Notes under the pieces: generated by a model
The model's database searches: none
Seen by the model: only the letters and a program-made list of their open reading frames with translations
Told to the model about the DNA's origin: nothing
Translations under genes and position numbers: made by a program
Shown: positions 24,050 through 34,878 of the stretch, piece by piece
Layout of the letters: each line of letters starts with the position of its first letter
Position numbering within the stretch: position 1 is the first letter of the stretch
Assembly: GCA_052170135.1 (NCBI GenBank)
Contig: JBQNBC010000002.1
Coordinates: 124,001-188,000 of the forward strand
From: Wolinella sp052170135
GTDB lineage: Bacteria > Campylobacterota > Campylobacteria > Campylobacterales > Helicobacteraceae
DNA: 64,000 nt
Reading direction: 5' to 3'

Positions 24050-26779
24050 ATGGGCGTGGCTTGGGGGTTGCTAGCGGAGTTTTGCAATCAAGACGAGATG
24101 GAAGAATGGCTAACTCAATCACTGTGCATAGATGACATAAGGCGAAGAATCGATAAACTGCTTGCACTCTTAGGGCGTAAGCTTGAGTGTGAGACTCTAC
24201 GCGTATTTGAGTACGCTGGAAAAGACTCAATAAGCAACACTCATGAGTGGAATCAAGATGAAATCTCACCAAAAAAAGAGAGGCTAAAGCGCGTACAACT
24301 GAGTGGCATGAAATGGTGTCAAGATAAATTACACGCGCTACAGCCTGTTATAGTCGATGATGTCGAAAAGTATAAGGATATAGATCCACGAATCTACTCT
24401 ATGCTAAAACCACAAGATATAAAATCAAGAATCTCTATCCCACTGCATGTAAATGGTGAACACTTAGGTATACTAAACGCCTACAATATGCCGCAAGAGA
24501 GAATTGATGAGATCGTCGATTCTCTCACTGGTATAGGCGGACTAATTTCAAATCTAATCAAGTCATGCTATGAGCTGGAAAAGATGAGATATGCCAGCTA
24601 TCACGACCATTTGACAGGTGCGCTAAATAGCTATGCCCTAGAAGAAAGATGCAACTCCAACTCCAAATACAAGCGTATTGGAATTCTCTAATGCAATATC
24701 TCAACTATCAAATACGCAGGCAACAGCCTAGGTCACGAAGACAACGATAATGTAGCTAAAGAGTACTACAAAATCCTTCATGGAATCTTCAATCCACATC
24801 ATATCTACCACATCAGAAGCGATGAATTTGTCGTGATTTGTAGCGAGATTCCTCGCGCTGAATTTGATAGTCTGCTTGCGCTCTTTAGCGAGCAAGCAAA
24901 GCTTAGTGATGGCACCATAGATATAGGGAGCTACTGGTGTGAAAATGGCGATTCTTCGCTTAATGCACTAATCCTGCTAGCCAAAGAGGAGATGCATCAG
25001 AATAAAAGCTACCGCAACCACAGTGGCGAAGAATCAAATGCAAAAAACATCGATAACATCAAATGCTCATGCACATTTGCAAGTGCGACACAGGGCATAA
25101 ATGGAACGATAAAGAAGTATCTATCAGAAAATTACTTCGATTTGGAGCGATTCTTAAAATCTACATCGCTAGCTAGCTACTATCCATTTTTTGGCGATAT
25201 GCAAACTGGTGTTTTCTACATCAGCGATCCCATAAAGGAGGCTTTTGGCTTTAGTAAAAATATCATCAAAGATCTAATTAGTAAATGGGAGCGTATCATA
25301 ACGCGTAGAGAAGATCTTGAGCTATATCGCAACGACCTACAGGACATAATCAAAAATAAGCGCGAAACACACGATATACGCTATCGTATTAAAGATATCC
25401 ATGGGCGTGAGTTTTGGATACGTTGCTGTGGCATCATACAGTGGGATGCTGAGTTTGAAAAGCCACTATTCTTCTCAGGAGGAATCTCCAAAGTAGATTT
25501 TGAATTCATAATCGATCCAGCTACTAATTTTCAGCGAGAGCATGGGGCGATGCTTGAGATCCAGGAGCTTCAAAAGCACAAGGAAGCGGTCTCTTTTATA
25601 GGCTTTAAATTAAATGGCTTTAAAGAGATCAATGACTTAAATGGACGCACTGTAGCAAATAGCATCCTAAAAAATATAGCAGATAATCTATTGGCTATTT
25701 TTGATGGCAAAATGCAGTTTTTCCGCCTTGATGGGCTGAAATTTATGGCGATTCCCTCTGCGGACTACAAAGAAGATGTGCAATATATTATTCACACGAT
25801 AAAAAGAGAAATAGAGAAGGTCTACAAAGAGCACAAAATAATAATCAAGAATCCTTGCTCGCTATGCGTAGTAAATGAGGGGTGGATAGATTCTCTCCCT
25901 AGTGCGGTTATCTCCGATGTGCTTGGGTTACTTGATTTCGCCAAAGATCATCCAGCCGAGGAGTATGCGCTCCATTCGCTAGAAAACATCAAGGCGCAAC
26001 GTAATAAGAGCCGCATGATTGTCGAGCTAAATGACGCCGTGTTACATGATTTTAGGGATTTTCGTATCGTGATACAGCCTATCGTATCAGCAAAAGACTT
26101 CAAAATAGTCGGTGGAGAAGTGCTTTTACGATGGAAATACAACGACAAAGACATATCACCTATGACATTTGTGCCTATTCTGGAGAGAAATCAACAAATA
26201 ATTGCCGTAGGTCGCTGGGTAGCAGAGCAGACAATAGTAAATTGCCGACGTGCAATGAGCTATATGCCAAATTTCAGACTAAATTTCAATGTAAGCTATC
26301 ATCAGATTTCAGATATTGGATTCCTATATTTTGTCGATGAATGTATGAAACAATGGGAACTAAAAAGCAGTCATATTGTCATGGAGATAACAGAAACAAA
26401 CCAAAATGAGAATCCAAAAATGCTACAAGAATTTATCCATAGTTGCAAAGACATGGGAATAAATGTCGCGCTAGATGACTTTGGCACAGGCTACTCAAGC
26501 CTAGAGCTATTACTACGCTACCCATCAGACATCATAAAAATTGATCGCGTGCTAATGCGTGAAATGGCTGTCTCAAAAGATACTAGCGATTTCATCGCGG
26601 GAATCGTCCATTCATGTCATAAATTTGGTAAAAGCGTCTGCGTGGAGGGCGTGGAGAGCGATCATGAGCTAGCCACTGTGATAGAGGCGCAGTGCGATAC
26701 GATACAAGGCTATTACTTTTACAAGCCAATGGAGCTCCCAGACTTTTATGGGCTTTTAGCAGAGCAAAGCAGGGGTTAA
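24050..26779 (+). pseudogene. GAF-GGDEF-PAS-GGDEF-EAL cyclic-di-GMP protein interrupted by one in-frame TAA
   Basis: One continuous frame of 909 codons is cut by a single TAA at 24689-24691 (context GIL-stop-CNIS). Before it: a GAF-like domain (about 20-170) and the start of a GGDEF-like domain (YHDHLTGALNSY). After it the same frame continues with IRSDEFVVI in place of GGDEF, a PAS domain (FFGDMQTGVFYIS through FFSGGISK), a second degenerate GGDEF (RLDGLKFMAI), and an EAL domain with EVLLRW, ITETN, LDDFGTGYSS, IIKID, CVEGVES and QGYYFYKP. The EAL active site looks complete, so a full-length version would hydrolyse c-di-GMP. CAA to TAA is the simplest explanation. Whether the second part is made from the GTG at 24833 is doubtful: no ribosome-binding site is seen. 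Confidence 0.8.
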
Positions 26780-26857
26780 AATATTCATAAAATAGCTGAA
26801 TCCTTGCAAATTTGACATCAGATTCTCGCTAGGTAAGATTCAAATAAACTTAAATCT

Positions 26858-26865
26858 TATAAAAT
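26858..26865 (+). promoter_or_regulatory. Promoter -10 of ppsA
   Basis: TATAAAAT lies 33 bases before the ATG at 26898, in an AT-rich stretch; no clear -35, as usual in this group. Confidence 0.55.
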
Positions 26866-26897
26866 GCCGTCAACCATCATTTTAAGGAGCTTAGGCG

Positions 26898-29321
26898 ATG
26901 AAATACATCAAGTTTTTCAGGGAGCTAAACAATAAAGATGTCCCTGTCGTAGGCGGTAAAAACGCCAGTATCGGGGAGATGTTTCAAGAGCTTGTGCCTA
27001 TGGGCATTAAGGTACCAAATGGCTTTGCAATCACTAGTGATGCCTACTGGTATCTGCTTGATAGTGCAGGAATACGAGAAAAGATTCGCTCGCTCCTAGA
27101 GGATATTGATGTCACAGAAATTGACGTGCTTAAAGTACGCTCAAAAAAGATTCGTGATCTAATTTTTGGAACGCCACTACCAACTGATCTACGAGAAGAG
27201 ATTCTTGAGGCATATGCGATCCTAAGTCACGAATACAATATGGAACAAGCAGACGTTGCCGTGCGAAGCTCTGCTACTGCCGAGGATTTGCCAGATGCGT
27301 CATTTGCTGGACAGCAGGATACATACTTAAGCGTCCAGGGCCACCAAGAGCTAATCCACTACGTAAAATCATGTTTCGCCTCGCTATTCACCGATAGGGC
27401 TGTTAGCTATCGCGCCTCACGTGGTTTTGATCACTTTAAAGTCGCCCTAAGCGTGGGCGTACAAAAGATGGTGCGTAGCGACAAGGGTAGCTCTGGTGTT
27501 ATGTTCTCAATCGACACAGAGACAGGCTTTAAAGATGCCGTATTCATCACTTCTAGCTGGGGGCTTGGAGAAAATGTCGTAGGCGGGACTGTCAATCCGG
27601 ATGAATTCTATGTATTTAAGCCGACACTTGCACTTGGTAAGCGCCCTATTATTAAGCGACAACTAGGACACAAACATTTAAAAATGGTCTATGCTGCCCC
27701 TGGCAGCGAACATCCAACCAAAAATATCCCGACAAGCGAAGAAGAGATGACTACCTTTTCAGTATCTGACGAGGAGATTCTTACACTTGCACGATATGCG
27801 ACAATAATAGAAAAGCACTATTCTGCTGAAGCTGGCGAGTATCGCCCAATGGATATGGAGTGGGCCAAAGATGGCGTGAGTGGTGATCTATACATTGTGC
27901 AAGCTCGTCCAGAGACCGTACAAAGCCAACGCATGAAAAAAGGTGGGAATCGCCTGGAAAAATATCGCTTTGTAGATAATGATAAGCCAAGGGAGATTAT
28001 TATCACCGGTAAGGCGATAGGTGGCAAAATAGGGCATGGTAGAGTGCGTGTAATAGAGAGCATCGTCAATATGTCAGAAATAAAAGATGGCGAGATTCTC
28101 GTTACAGACAACACAGATCCGGACTGGGAGCCAGCAATGAAAAAAGCGGCTGCAGTCATCACAAATAGAGGTGGTCGCACATGCCATGCAGCTATAGTCG
28201 CACGAGAAATAGGCGTGCCAGCAATCGTCGGCGCAATCGGCTCTACTGAAAAACTAGAAACAGGCATGGAAGTAACGGTATCATGCGCAGAGGGCGAAGA
28301 GGGCTTTGTATATAGTGGCATCCATAAATTTGAAGTCGAAAGCATAGACCTATCAAATATGGAGCGACCAAAGACAAATATCCTAATGAATGTCGGAAAT
28401 CCAGAAAAAGCATTTGGCTTTGCACAGATTCCTAACAACGGTGTAGGCTTAGCACGCATGGAATTTATCATTAACAACTACATCAAAGCACATCCACTTG
28501 CACTTGTTGATTTACAAAATGGCAAGAAGAATATACCTGATGCCGAGCATATACACTCTATCATGGCTGGCTATGAGAATCCAAAGGACTTCTTTACAAA
28601 GAAAATAGCCGAGGGCGTGGGTATGATCGCAAGTGCTTTCTATCCAAATCCAGTTATCGTGCGCACTAGCGACTTTAAATCCAATGAATATCGCCGTATG
28701 ATTGGTGGTGCGGCATATGAGCCACATGAAGAGAATCCTATGATAGGCTATCGCGGTGCGAGCAGATACTACTCCGAGCAGTATCGACCAGCATTTGAGT
28801 GGGAGTGCCAAGCTCTTGCAGCAGTGCGAAGCGAAATGGGATTAACAAATATGAAAGTTATGATCCCATTCCTTCGCTCGCCAGAAGAGGGTAAAAAAGT
28901 ATTAGAAATTATGCGACGCAATGGACTAGTCTCCGGTGAAAATGGGCTTGAAATATATGTGATGTGTGAGCTACCTGTCAATGTGATTTTAGCCGATGAG
29001 TTTTTGCAGATGTTTGATGGATTCTCAATTGGCTCAAATGACCTAACACAGCTAACTCTTGGCGTAGATAGAGATGGTGAGCTAGTAAGTCACGTATTTG
29101 ATGAGCGCAACCCTGCCTTATTTAAGATGTTTTCACAGGCGATCGCCGCAGCAAAAAAGGCTGGCAAATACTGTGGAATCTGTGGTCAAGCACCGAGCGA
29201 CTACCCAGAGGTAGCGGAATTCCTTGTGCGCGAGGGAATAAACTCCATCTCACTAAATCCAGATTCAGTAATCTCCACGTGGGAAAAGATTGTAAAACTC
29301 GAAAAAGAGCTAGGGCGATAG
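26898..29321 (+). CDS. ppsA: Phosphoenolpyruvate synthase
   Basis: 807 residues (E. coli PpsA 792). It makes phosphoenolpyruvate from pyruvate with ATP, giving AMP and phosphate, for gluconeogenesis. Residues 1-345 are the ATP-grasp domain (VVGGKNASIGEM, AVRSSATAEDLPDASFAGQQ). The phospho-histidine is H430 in GGRTCHAAIVAREIGVPAIVG. The C-terminal PEP/pyruvate barrel from about 480 has LARMEFI, VRTSDFKSNEYRRMIGG, MCELPVNV, FSIGSNDLTQL and CGICGQAPSDYPE. AAGGAGC stands 7 bases upstream of the ATG. It has its own terminator, so it is monocistronic. Pyruvate phosphate dikinase is excluded by length and motif order. Confidence 0.96.
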   Translation: MKYIKFFRELNNKDVPVVGGKNASIGEMFQELVPMGIKVPNGFAITSDAYWYLLDSAGIREKIRSLLEDIDVTEIDVLKVRSKKIRDLIFGTPLPTDLREEILEAYAILSHEYNMEQADVAVRSSATAEDLPDASFAGQQDTYLSVQGHQELIHYVKSCFASLFTDRAVSYRASRGFDHFKVALSVGVQKMVRSDKGSSGVMFSIDTETGFKDAVFITSSWGLGENVVGGTVNPDEFYVFKPTLALGKRPIIKRQLGHKHLKMVYAAPGSEHPTKNIPTSEEEMTTFSVSDEEILTLARYATIIEKHYSAEAGEYRPMDMEWAKDGVSGDLYIVQARPETVQSQRMKKGGNRLEKYRFVDNDKPREIIITGKAIGGKIGHGRVRVIESIVNMSEIKDGEILVTDNTDPDWEPAMKKAAAVITNRGGRTCHAAIVAREIGVPAIVGAIGSTEKLETGMEVTVSCAEGEEGFVYSGIHKFEVESIDLSNMERPKTNILMNVGNPEKAFGFAQIPNNGVGLARMEFIINNYIKAHPLALVDLQNGKKNIPDAEHIHSIMAGYENPKDFFTKKIAEGVGMIASAFYPNPVIVRTSDFKSNEYRRMIGGAAYEPHEENPMIGYRGASRYYSEQYRPAFEWECQALAAVRSEMGLTNMKVMIPFLRSPEEGKKVLEIMRRNGLVSGENGLEIYVMCELPVNVILADEFLQMFDGFSIGSNDLTQLTLGVDRDGELVSHVFDERNPALFKMFSQAIAAAKKAGKYCGICGQAPSDYPEVAEFLVREGINSISLNPDSVISTWEKIVKLEKELGR

Positions 29322-29328
29322 ACTAAGC

Positions 29329-29369
29329 GCAGATTCCCTCACTGGGAATCTGCCTATTATATTTTTTAC
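29329..29369 (+). terminator. Rho-independent terminator of ppsA
   Basis: GCAGATTCCC (29329-29338) pairs perfectly with GGGAATCTGC (29344-29353) over a 5-base loop, followed by CTATTATATTTTTTA. Confidence 0.93.
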
Positions 29370-29954
29370 TTTTAACTACCGCTGTTCACTTGTTGCATAG
29401 ATGCAGTCAATCATACGCTCCCCATACTAGCTATAATAGAATTTGCAAGTCTCATATTCAGTAGATTCCTAGCGCTCCTTCTACTTTTACATGCTTTGTA
29501 TAGTTTTTGCTAGTCATCAAATACTACAAATAACTCCGAGTAATAGTAACTCGCTTTTTTAGTAATGCCGATGGGCGATAGATTGTGTAGAACAAGCATA
29601 TACCAAAAGTCAAAGTAGGACGATAGTATAAAAAGCTTTAAAAGGTTAATTGGGGTAGTTATAAAGTGCGAAAATAGCTTGATGTGCAAACAAAGTACTC
29701 TATGAGTAGTGCTATCAAAAAACGTTGCTTAATTTTTATATTTCATAAATAGCTAAATAAAATAGTTAAAATATCAAAAACGTAAAAACAAGACAATAAA
29801 GATCAGATAGCGTAGCTACAATATTCATAAATTTTAACCATCAAATTAATAAAAACAATCTACCCACGAGTCGCCATAAAATATTTTTACGATTATTTAT
29901 CTCTTTATATATAAAGCCATGAGAAAAGAATTTTGGAAATAAATTAGCCCTATT
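29370..29954. other. 585-base AT-rich region without a recognisable gene
   Basis: No frame with a ribosome-binding site and no RNA-like structure found. A weak hairpin CGAGT/ACTCG followed by CTTTTTTAG stands near 29538-29560. The hexamer AGAATC/GATTCT, dense elsewhere, is absent here. The stretch adjoins a decayed efflux gene and is best read as eroded sequence. Confidence 0.55.
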
Positions 29955-30600
29955 TTACTCTTCTATGATTCTCTTAAACGTCACAATTGTCTCAGCGATC
30001 GCATACCAACGGCCTATTAGCGTCACACGCGCCTTTTTGGGCAACAGTTCCGCATCTAGTAGCTCACTAACTTTCTCTATGTGCTCCTTGTATCGCTCGC
30101 TTGCTATGCGATAATTCTCCTCCGCTTGCACTAGAAGCGACTTTTGCCACCTCATACGCATTATATGCGAGCCTATGACTCTCTAGTGTCCCAAAAAGCT
30201 GTAGCTCAAGCTCTCGCTTCACCCTTAGCTATCTGGCTATCGATTGCTAATGTAGCATAACGTTTTGCTTCAAGTTTCTTATCAGTTGTAAAGACACCAA
30301 AATATTATAGCTAGCCTCTATCCTTGCCTCCGTGCGATCAAGGTTATATCGCACTTCGATACTTGCGTAGCTACTCGCACGCTTACCACGATCATCAGTG
30401 CGATTTTAGTTTGTGAGCTGATATTTTAGATTTAGCGTCGGATACAGTGCGCTTTTGGTCGCACCATACTCACTTTATGCTTGTTTGAGCAACCACTCTT
30501 GCTACTTTAGATTTTACTATGATGCAGTGCTTTTTCCACTGCATCATCCATAATTAACACATAAAGACTTGAGCCTATAAGCGCAATAATGACTAAAATT
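29955..30600 (-). pseudogene. TolC-like outer-membrane efflux protein, heavily decayed
   Basis: Downstream of the RND pump, the minus strand carries scattered pieces of an outer-membrane factor in several frames. A signal-peptide-like start (LVIIALIGSSLYVL) is followed by MDDAVEKALHHSK, the usual N-terminal motif of the family. Further on ASSYASIEVRYNLDR and TEARIEASYNIL recall the beta-barrel strands and following helix, and ELELQLFGTLESHRLAYNAYEVAK and ENYRIASERYKEH recall the second helical repeat. The pieces are separated by at least three stop codons and several frame changes, so it cannot give a working channel. The last open piece, 68 codons ending at 29955, is only a fragment. The pump presumably uses another TolC homologue or is non-functional. 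Confidence 0.75.
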
Positions 30601-30606
30601 TCATAC

Positions 30607-33600
30607 TTACATACCATCTCTTTCGGCATTTTCAATATCTATTTGCTTATACTCTCTGTCTATCACAAAGAGTAAAAGCGATGGAATGACAAACACGGTG
30701 ATAATGGTAGAGTATGTAAGCCCCCCTAAAATCACAGCACCAAGTCCACGATAAACCTCACTCCCTGGTCCTGGCGCAACGACTAATGGTAGCATGCCAA
30801 AGAGTGAAGTTAGTGTGCTCATATAGATTGGGCGCAAGCGCGTGCGGACAGCTTCTTTGACCGCTAAGTAAGAATCCAGCCCAGATTCTCGAATATTATT
30901 TATCGCTTGATACACGATTAAAATTGCATTATTCACCACGGTACCCACAAGTATAATAAACCCTAGCATCGTCAAAATATCTAATGGTTGACTAACTAAC
31001 AACAGATTTACTAGCTTAAGCGCAAGCATACCACCAGCCACAGCAAGAGGGATTGTAAAAATAATGATTAGCGGATAGATGAAATTTTCATACAACGCCG
31101 ACATCAAAAGATAGATGATAACAACAGCAAGCAAGAATCCACCCTGCAGTGCTAAACGAGTCTGTGTAAGCTTATCGGCTGTGCCACTTAATCGTAACGA
31201 TATGCCATTCATTAGCCCTTGCTCTTTTAAAGCAGTAGAAAATTCACCCTCGATTCTCTCCATTGCACTTTGCAGTGGAGTATCTTTTGGTGGCGTTACT
31301 TGCAGCGTGATTGTACGCTTACGCTCAAAGTGTCGAATCTCGCTAATACCGTACTCACGCGCTATATTTGATAGCGATGAAATTGGCAATATTCCTGCAT
31401 TTGGCGTGTAGATTTGAGCATTATATATCTCTTCTGGTGTAACTAGATCACTTTTGTTTGCCTTTAATATCAAGTCGATCTTCTCCCGCCCCTCTTCCTT
31501 ATACTCAGCAATAGTGCGCCCCTCCATTAGCACATCAAGAGCGATTCCAAAGCTTGTCGGTGTTAGTCCTGCTGCCTTAAGCTTATCAGAATCAGGGTAG
31601 AGATTTATCTCTGGATAGATCAAATCTAGACTAGGCAACGGGCGCACCTGTGTGCCACTCGGAAAGTTTTGACGTATCATATTTTGCAATGCACTGGCGG
31701 TTGCAATGATTCCATTTATGTCGCTACCGCTAATATCAATATCAATAGTTCGCCCTTTTCCAAGCCCGCGCTCAAAAATACCAGGTTGCATAGAGACGCC
31801 GGTGATACCTGGTATCTGTGCAAGTGTTTTAAAAAACTGAGGAATCATATCCCCTGCTCTATCCTCTATGCTCGAACGCGCACCAAAATACATAAAAGTA
31901 TCACCACCAAGGAAAAACATTTGACGAATTGGTGGCATCTCCCCAGCCACATCTTTTGTGTAGCCATTTTGCAAGAAATATTGTGCATTCAAGTCAAATA
32001 CAGCACGTCCAATCTCTCTTCTAGCCTCATAGGACAGCCCTGGCGGTGGGTTTATCATCGTAGTGACAAAGTTTTGATTCCCCTGTGGGAGATATTCCAT
32101 CTTTGGCATCAATAGATAGCCAATAAGAATCGATGAAATAGTAAAAACAACAATAGTAAAAATCCGCCTAAGTCTACTAGAGATGCAAGCTTCAAGAATC
32201 GACATAATAAGCGCAACAATGCGTGTACCAAATCGCTCAAGCTCAGTAGGGGCATGGTCACGTTTTTTGCCAAAAAATCGAAGAATCTGATAGCTAAACA
32301 TAGGAATCACAAATATCGACACAAGCATGGAAAAGAGCACTGCACTACTCGCTGTGAGCGCGATATCACGGAATAACTGCCCAGCTTCCTCTTCCATATT
32401 TATAATCGGGATAAAAATCGCAACAGTCGTGAGCACCGAAGCTATTAGCGCACCAACTACCTCGCGCGTCCCATCAAAAGACGCTAAAAAAATCCCTTTA
32501 CCTAGCTTTCTGTGGCGGTCAATGTTTTCCAAAACCACAATCGCAGAATCGACAAGCATACCTACAGCAAATGAGATTCCCGCCATCGAGACAACATTTA
32601 ACGTGCGCCCAAGAGCATACATCACGATGAAAGTCCCAAGAATACTTATTGGCATAGCAAGCGCAATAACCACTGTCGAGCTAAAACTACGCAAAAAGAC
32701 CCAAAGCACAATAATCGCCAAAAATCCACCGATTATTATATTTTGTTGCACGAGCGAGATAGCACCATTTATATATCCACGCTGATCATGCACCCACTCA
32801 AGATAGAGCCCCTCGTGATGCAATATCCCGCTATTTAGCTCATTAAACACACGCTCAGTTGCATCGCTTAGCTCTAGGATATTTGCACCTGGCTCGGGCT
32901 TTATACCTATTACCATAGCTGCATCAAAGTTGCTCTCCACATAGCTTGTTGCGCGTGCATAGCCCTCTTTGACCTCTCCTATATCTGAGAGCTTAACGCG
33001 CTTTTGTCCATCGCTCCATATTACTGTATTTGAAATTTGCTCTGCGCTTTTGTATTCAGCCACACTTCTAACACGATAAGATCGTCGTCCATAATCCATC
33101 GTGCCAGCAGAGATATTCACATTTTCAGAATCCAAAACTCCGATCAAATCTGAAAGCGTAAGGTTGTAGCTAGCTAGTTTTGCATGGTCAATAATGACAT
33201 GCATCTCACGATTTGTATTCCCAGGGAAAAAGACCTCTGCTACACCGTCGATTCTCTCAAAATATTGAATAACACTCTCGTTAAAAAATGTCCGATACTG
33301 GCTTACATGGCTAGGATTTCCATCTTGTGTCTTTAGCACCATCCACACCACAGGAGAGGCACTCTCGCCCGTTGCAGTGATTATTGGCTTGTCTATTCCA
33401 TCTGGATAACGCTTGACCTCATCAAGCTTATTTGAGACTTTTAACATCGATTCTGTCAAGCTCGTGCCGATTTTAAACTCCAAAGTGATATTTGCACTTG
33501 AGTTTCGCATTCTAGATTCCATGCTTATGAGATTATCAAGCCCTTTGAGTGCTTTCTCCTGTCGCTCAACTATCTCGCGCTCCATCTCATATGGTGTCGC

Positions 33601-33753
33601 GCCGCTCCATGTTGTGCTGATGGTTATCACAGGGCGTGTAACGCTAGGAGTAAGCTGATAAGGAATTCGATAGAGGCTAAGAATCCCAAAGAGGCTTATC
33701 AGGATTATCCCGACTATAACAACGACAGGCTTTGCTATTACATATTTAATCAT
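30607..33753 (-). CDS. RND-family multidrug efflux pump (AcrB/HAE1 type)
   Basis: 1048 residues, the usual length, no interruption. It exports hydrophobic drugs or bile salts from periplasm and membrane with proton drive, as a trimer. N-terminal helix FGILSLYRIPYQLTP, large periplasmic porter loops (about 40-335 and 555-865), six helices each at about 336-540 and 868-1030. The proton-relay region in TM4 reads GMLVDSAIVVLENI (Asp present), and the C-terminal half has VGTVVNNAILIVYQ. The start overlaps the last 4 bases of the adaptor gene. It has lost its own outer-membrane channel gene. Substrate not predictable. Confidence 0.95.
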   Translation of the reverse strand: MIKYVIAKPVVVIVGIILISLFGILSLYRIPYQLTPSVTRPVITISTTWSGATPYEMEREIVERQEKALKGLDNLISMESRMRNSSANITLEFKIGTSLTESMLKVSNKLDEVKRYPDGIDKPIITATGESASPVVWMVLKTQDGNPSHVSQYRTFFNESVIQYFERIDGVAEVFFPGNTNREMHVIIDHAKLASYNLTLSDLIGVLDSENVNISAGTMDYGRRSYRVRSVAEYKSAEQISNTVIWSDGQKRVKLSDIGEVKEGYARATSYVESNFDAAMVIGIKPEPGANILELSDATERVFNELNSGILHHEGLYLEWVHDQRGYINGAISLVQQNIIIGGFLAIIVLWVFLRSFSSTVVIALAMPISILGTFIVMYALGRTLNVVSMAGISFAVGMLVDSAIVVLENIDRHRKLGKGIFLASFDGTREVVGALIASVLTTVAIFIPIINMEEEAGQLFRDIALTASSAVLFSMLVSIFVIPMFSYQILRFFGKKRDHAPTELERFGTRIVALIMSILEACISSRLRRIFTIVVFTISSILIGYLLMPKMEYLPQGNQNFVTTMINPPPGLSYEARREIGRAVFDLNAQYFLQNGYTKDVAGEMPPIRQMFFLGGDTFMYFGARSSIEDRAGDMIPQFFKTLAQIPGITGVSMQPGIFERGLGKGRTIDIDISGSDINGIIATASALQNMIRQNFPSGTQVRPLPSLDLIYPEINLYPDSDKLKAAGLTPTSFGIALDVLMEGRTIAEYKEEGREKIDLILKANKSDLVTPEEIYNAQIYTPNAGILPISSLSNIAREYGISEIRHFERKRTITLQVTPPKDTPLQSAMERIEGEFSTALKEQGLMNGISLRLSGTADKLTQTRLALQGGFLLAVVIIYLLMSALYENFIYPLIIIFTIPLAVAGGMLALKLVNLLLVSQPLDILTMLGFIILVGTVVNNAILIVYQAINNIRESGLDSYLAVKEAVRTRLRPIYMSTLTSLFGMLPLVVAPGPGSEVYRGLGAVILGGLTYSTIITVFVIPSLLLFVIDREYKQIDIENAERDGM

Positions 33754-34802
33754 TGTTCGCGCACCGCTTGATTTGTCCTTAGTCGCTCCTGCCCTCTCAC
33801 TACCACGCGCTCGCCTACACTAAGGCTATCTGAGCGAACCAAAGCATCCATCTCATGAAATGAAAGCACCTCTACGCTGACACTCATTGCCTTGCTATCG
33901 CGGATGACAAAGATTAGATTCTTCCCTTCGCGTGGCACTATCGCATCACGTGGGATTAGCAGACCAGATTCTTTACCACTGAGTTTAAACTTCGCGCGCA
34001 CAGACAATCCCTCAAATAGCTCACCATTAGCACCATTTAGGGCTATTTTCACAGGGAAAGTCCTAGCCTTAGCATCTCCAAGAGGGATTATTGCTTTCAC
34101 CTTGCCACTATACTCGCGCTGTGCGATAGTGAGCCGTACACTCTCGCCAATGCGTAGATTCTGCGCTACTTCAAACGGCACATCAACACTCGCCTCCAAA
34201 GAATCCAATCGCGCAATACTAAATACAGCCGCACCACTTGCCACCCACTCTCCGCGATTTAGAAGCTTTTTTATGATGACGCCATCAAATGGGGCTTTTA
34301 GCTGCTTTAGCACAAGCTCGCTCTTTAGCCTTAAAAGCTCGTTTAAAACAGATTCTGCATTACCCTCCTCGGCCTCCTTGTCAAAGCGAGCATCCTCAAA
34401 TTCTTTAAACGACACAGCACTAGAGCTATGAAGCTTTGAAAGCCGCTCAAACTCCTTTGATGCCTTGCTCGCCTTAGCTCTAGCCTGCTTAAGCGTCGCC
34501 TCTTTTGATGCGATATCCTTTTGTAAAAGTTCACTCCCAAGTCTCGCCAATACATCGCCTTTTTTGACATGCATGCCTTCATTTACAGTTAAATTCTCCA
34601 CTACACCACTCACCTCCGAGGCTAGCTCAGAAAGTTCTCCAAAATATAGCGTACCGATAAATTCACCTAGATTCTCAATGCTTCCAGCCCTTATTGTTGC
34701 ACTGGAAACAAGCTGAGAATCAACCATTTTTGTTCCATTATCATCCGCACCAAAAAGAACCAGCACACAGACTCCATATATCAAGATCGCTTTTAGACTC
34801 AT
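33750..34802 (-). CDS. Periplasmic adaptor (membrane fusion protein) of the RND pump
   Basis: 350 residues with a signal-type N-terminus (SLKAILIYGVCVLVLFGADDN). It links the RND pump to an outer-membrane channel. The order is typical: lipoyl/biotinyl half-motif GVVENLTVNEGMHVKKGDVLARLGS (about 65-90), a coiled-coil hairpin (about 95-150, KEATLKQARAKASKASKEF), second lipoyl half APFDGVIIKKLLNRGEWV, and a beta-barrel (VRLTIAQREYSGKVKAIIPLG). ATG at 34802, first gene of the operon, divergent from rnpB. The hairpin is short, as in many Campylobacterota adaptors. Confidence 0.93.
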   Translation of the reverse strand: MSLKAILIYGVCVLVLFGADDNGTKMVDSQLVSSATIRAGSIENLGEFIGTLYFGELSELASEVSGVVENLTVNEGMHVKKGDVLARLGSELLQKDIASKEATLKQARAKASKASKEFERLSKLHSSSAVSFKEFEDARFDKEAEEGNAESVLNELLRLKSELVLKQLKAPFDGVIIKKLLNRGEWVASGAAVFSIARLDSLEASVDVPFEVAQNLRIGESVRLTIAQREYSGKVKAIIPLGDAKARTFPVKIALNGANGELFEGLSVRAKFKLSGKESGLLIPRDAIVPREGKNLIFVIRDSKAMSVSVEVLSFHEMDALVRSDSLSVGERVVVRGQERLRTNQAVREQ

Positions 34803-34878
34803 TGAACTACCCCTAGAATTTATACAAAATTATGTGATTTTATCGTGAAATAGACGTGAAATAGTGATAAAATCGCAC

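Noticed and set aside
24833..26779. C-terminal half of the c-di-GMP gene as an independent gene
   Set aside because: The GTG start lies within a GGDEF-like motif, without ribosome-binding site, and the frame is continuous with the upstream half.
29370..29954. tRNA or small RNA in the large gap after ppsA
   Set aside because: No T-loop GTTCRANNC consensus with a matching acceptor stem and no stable extended fold found by eye.
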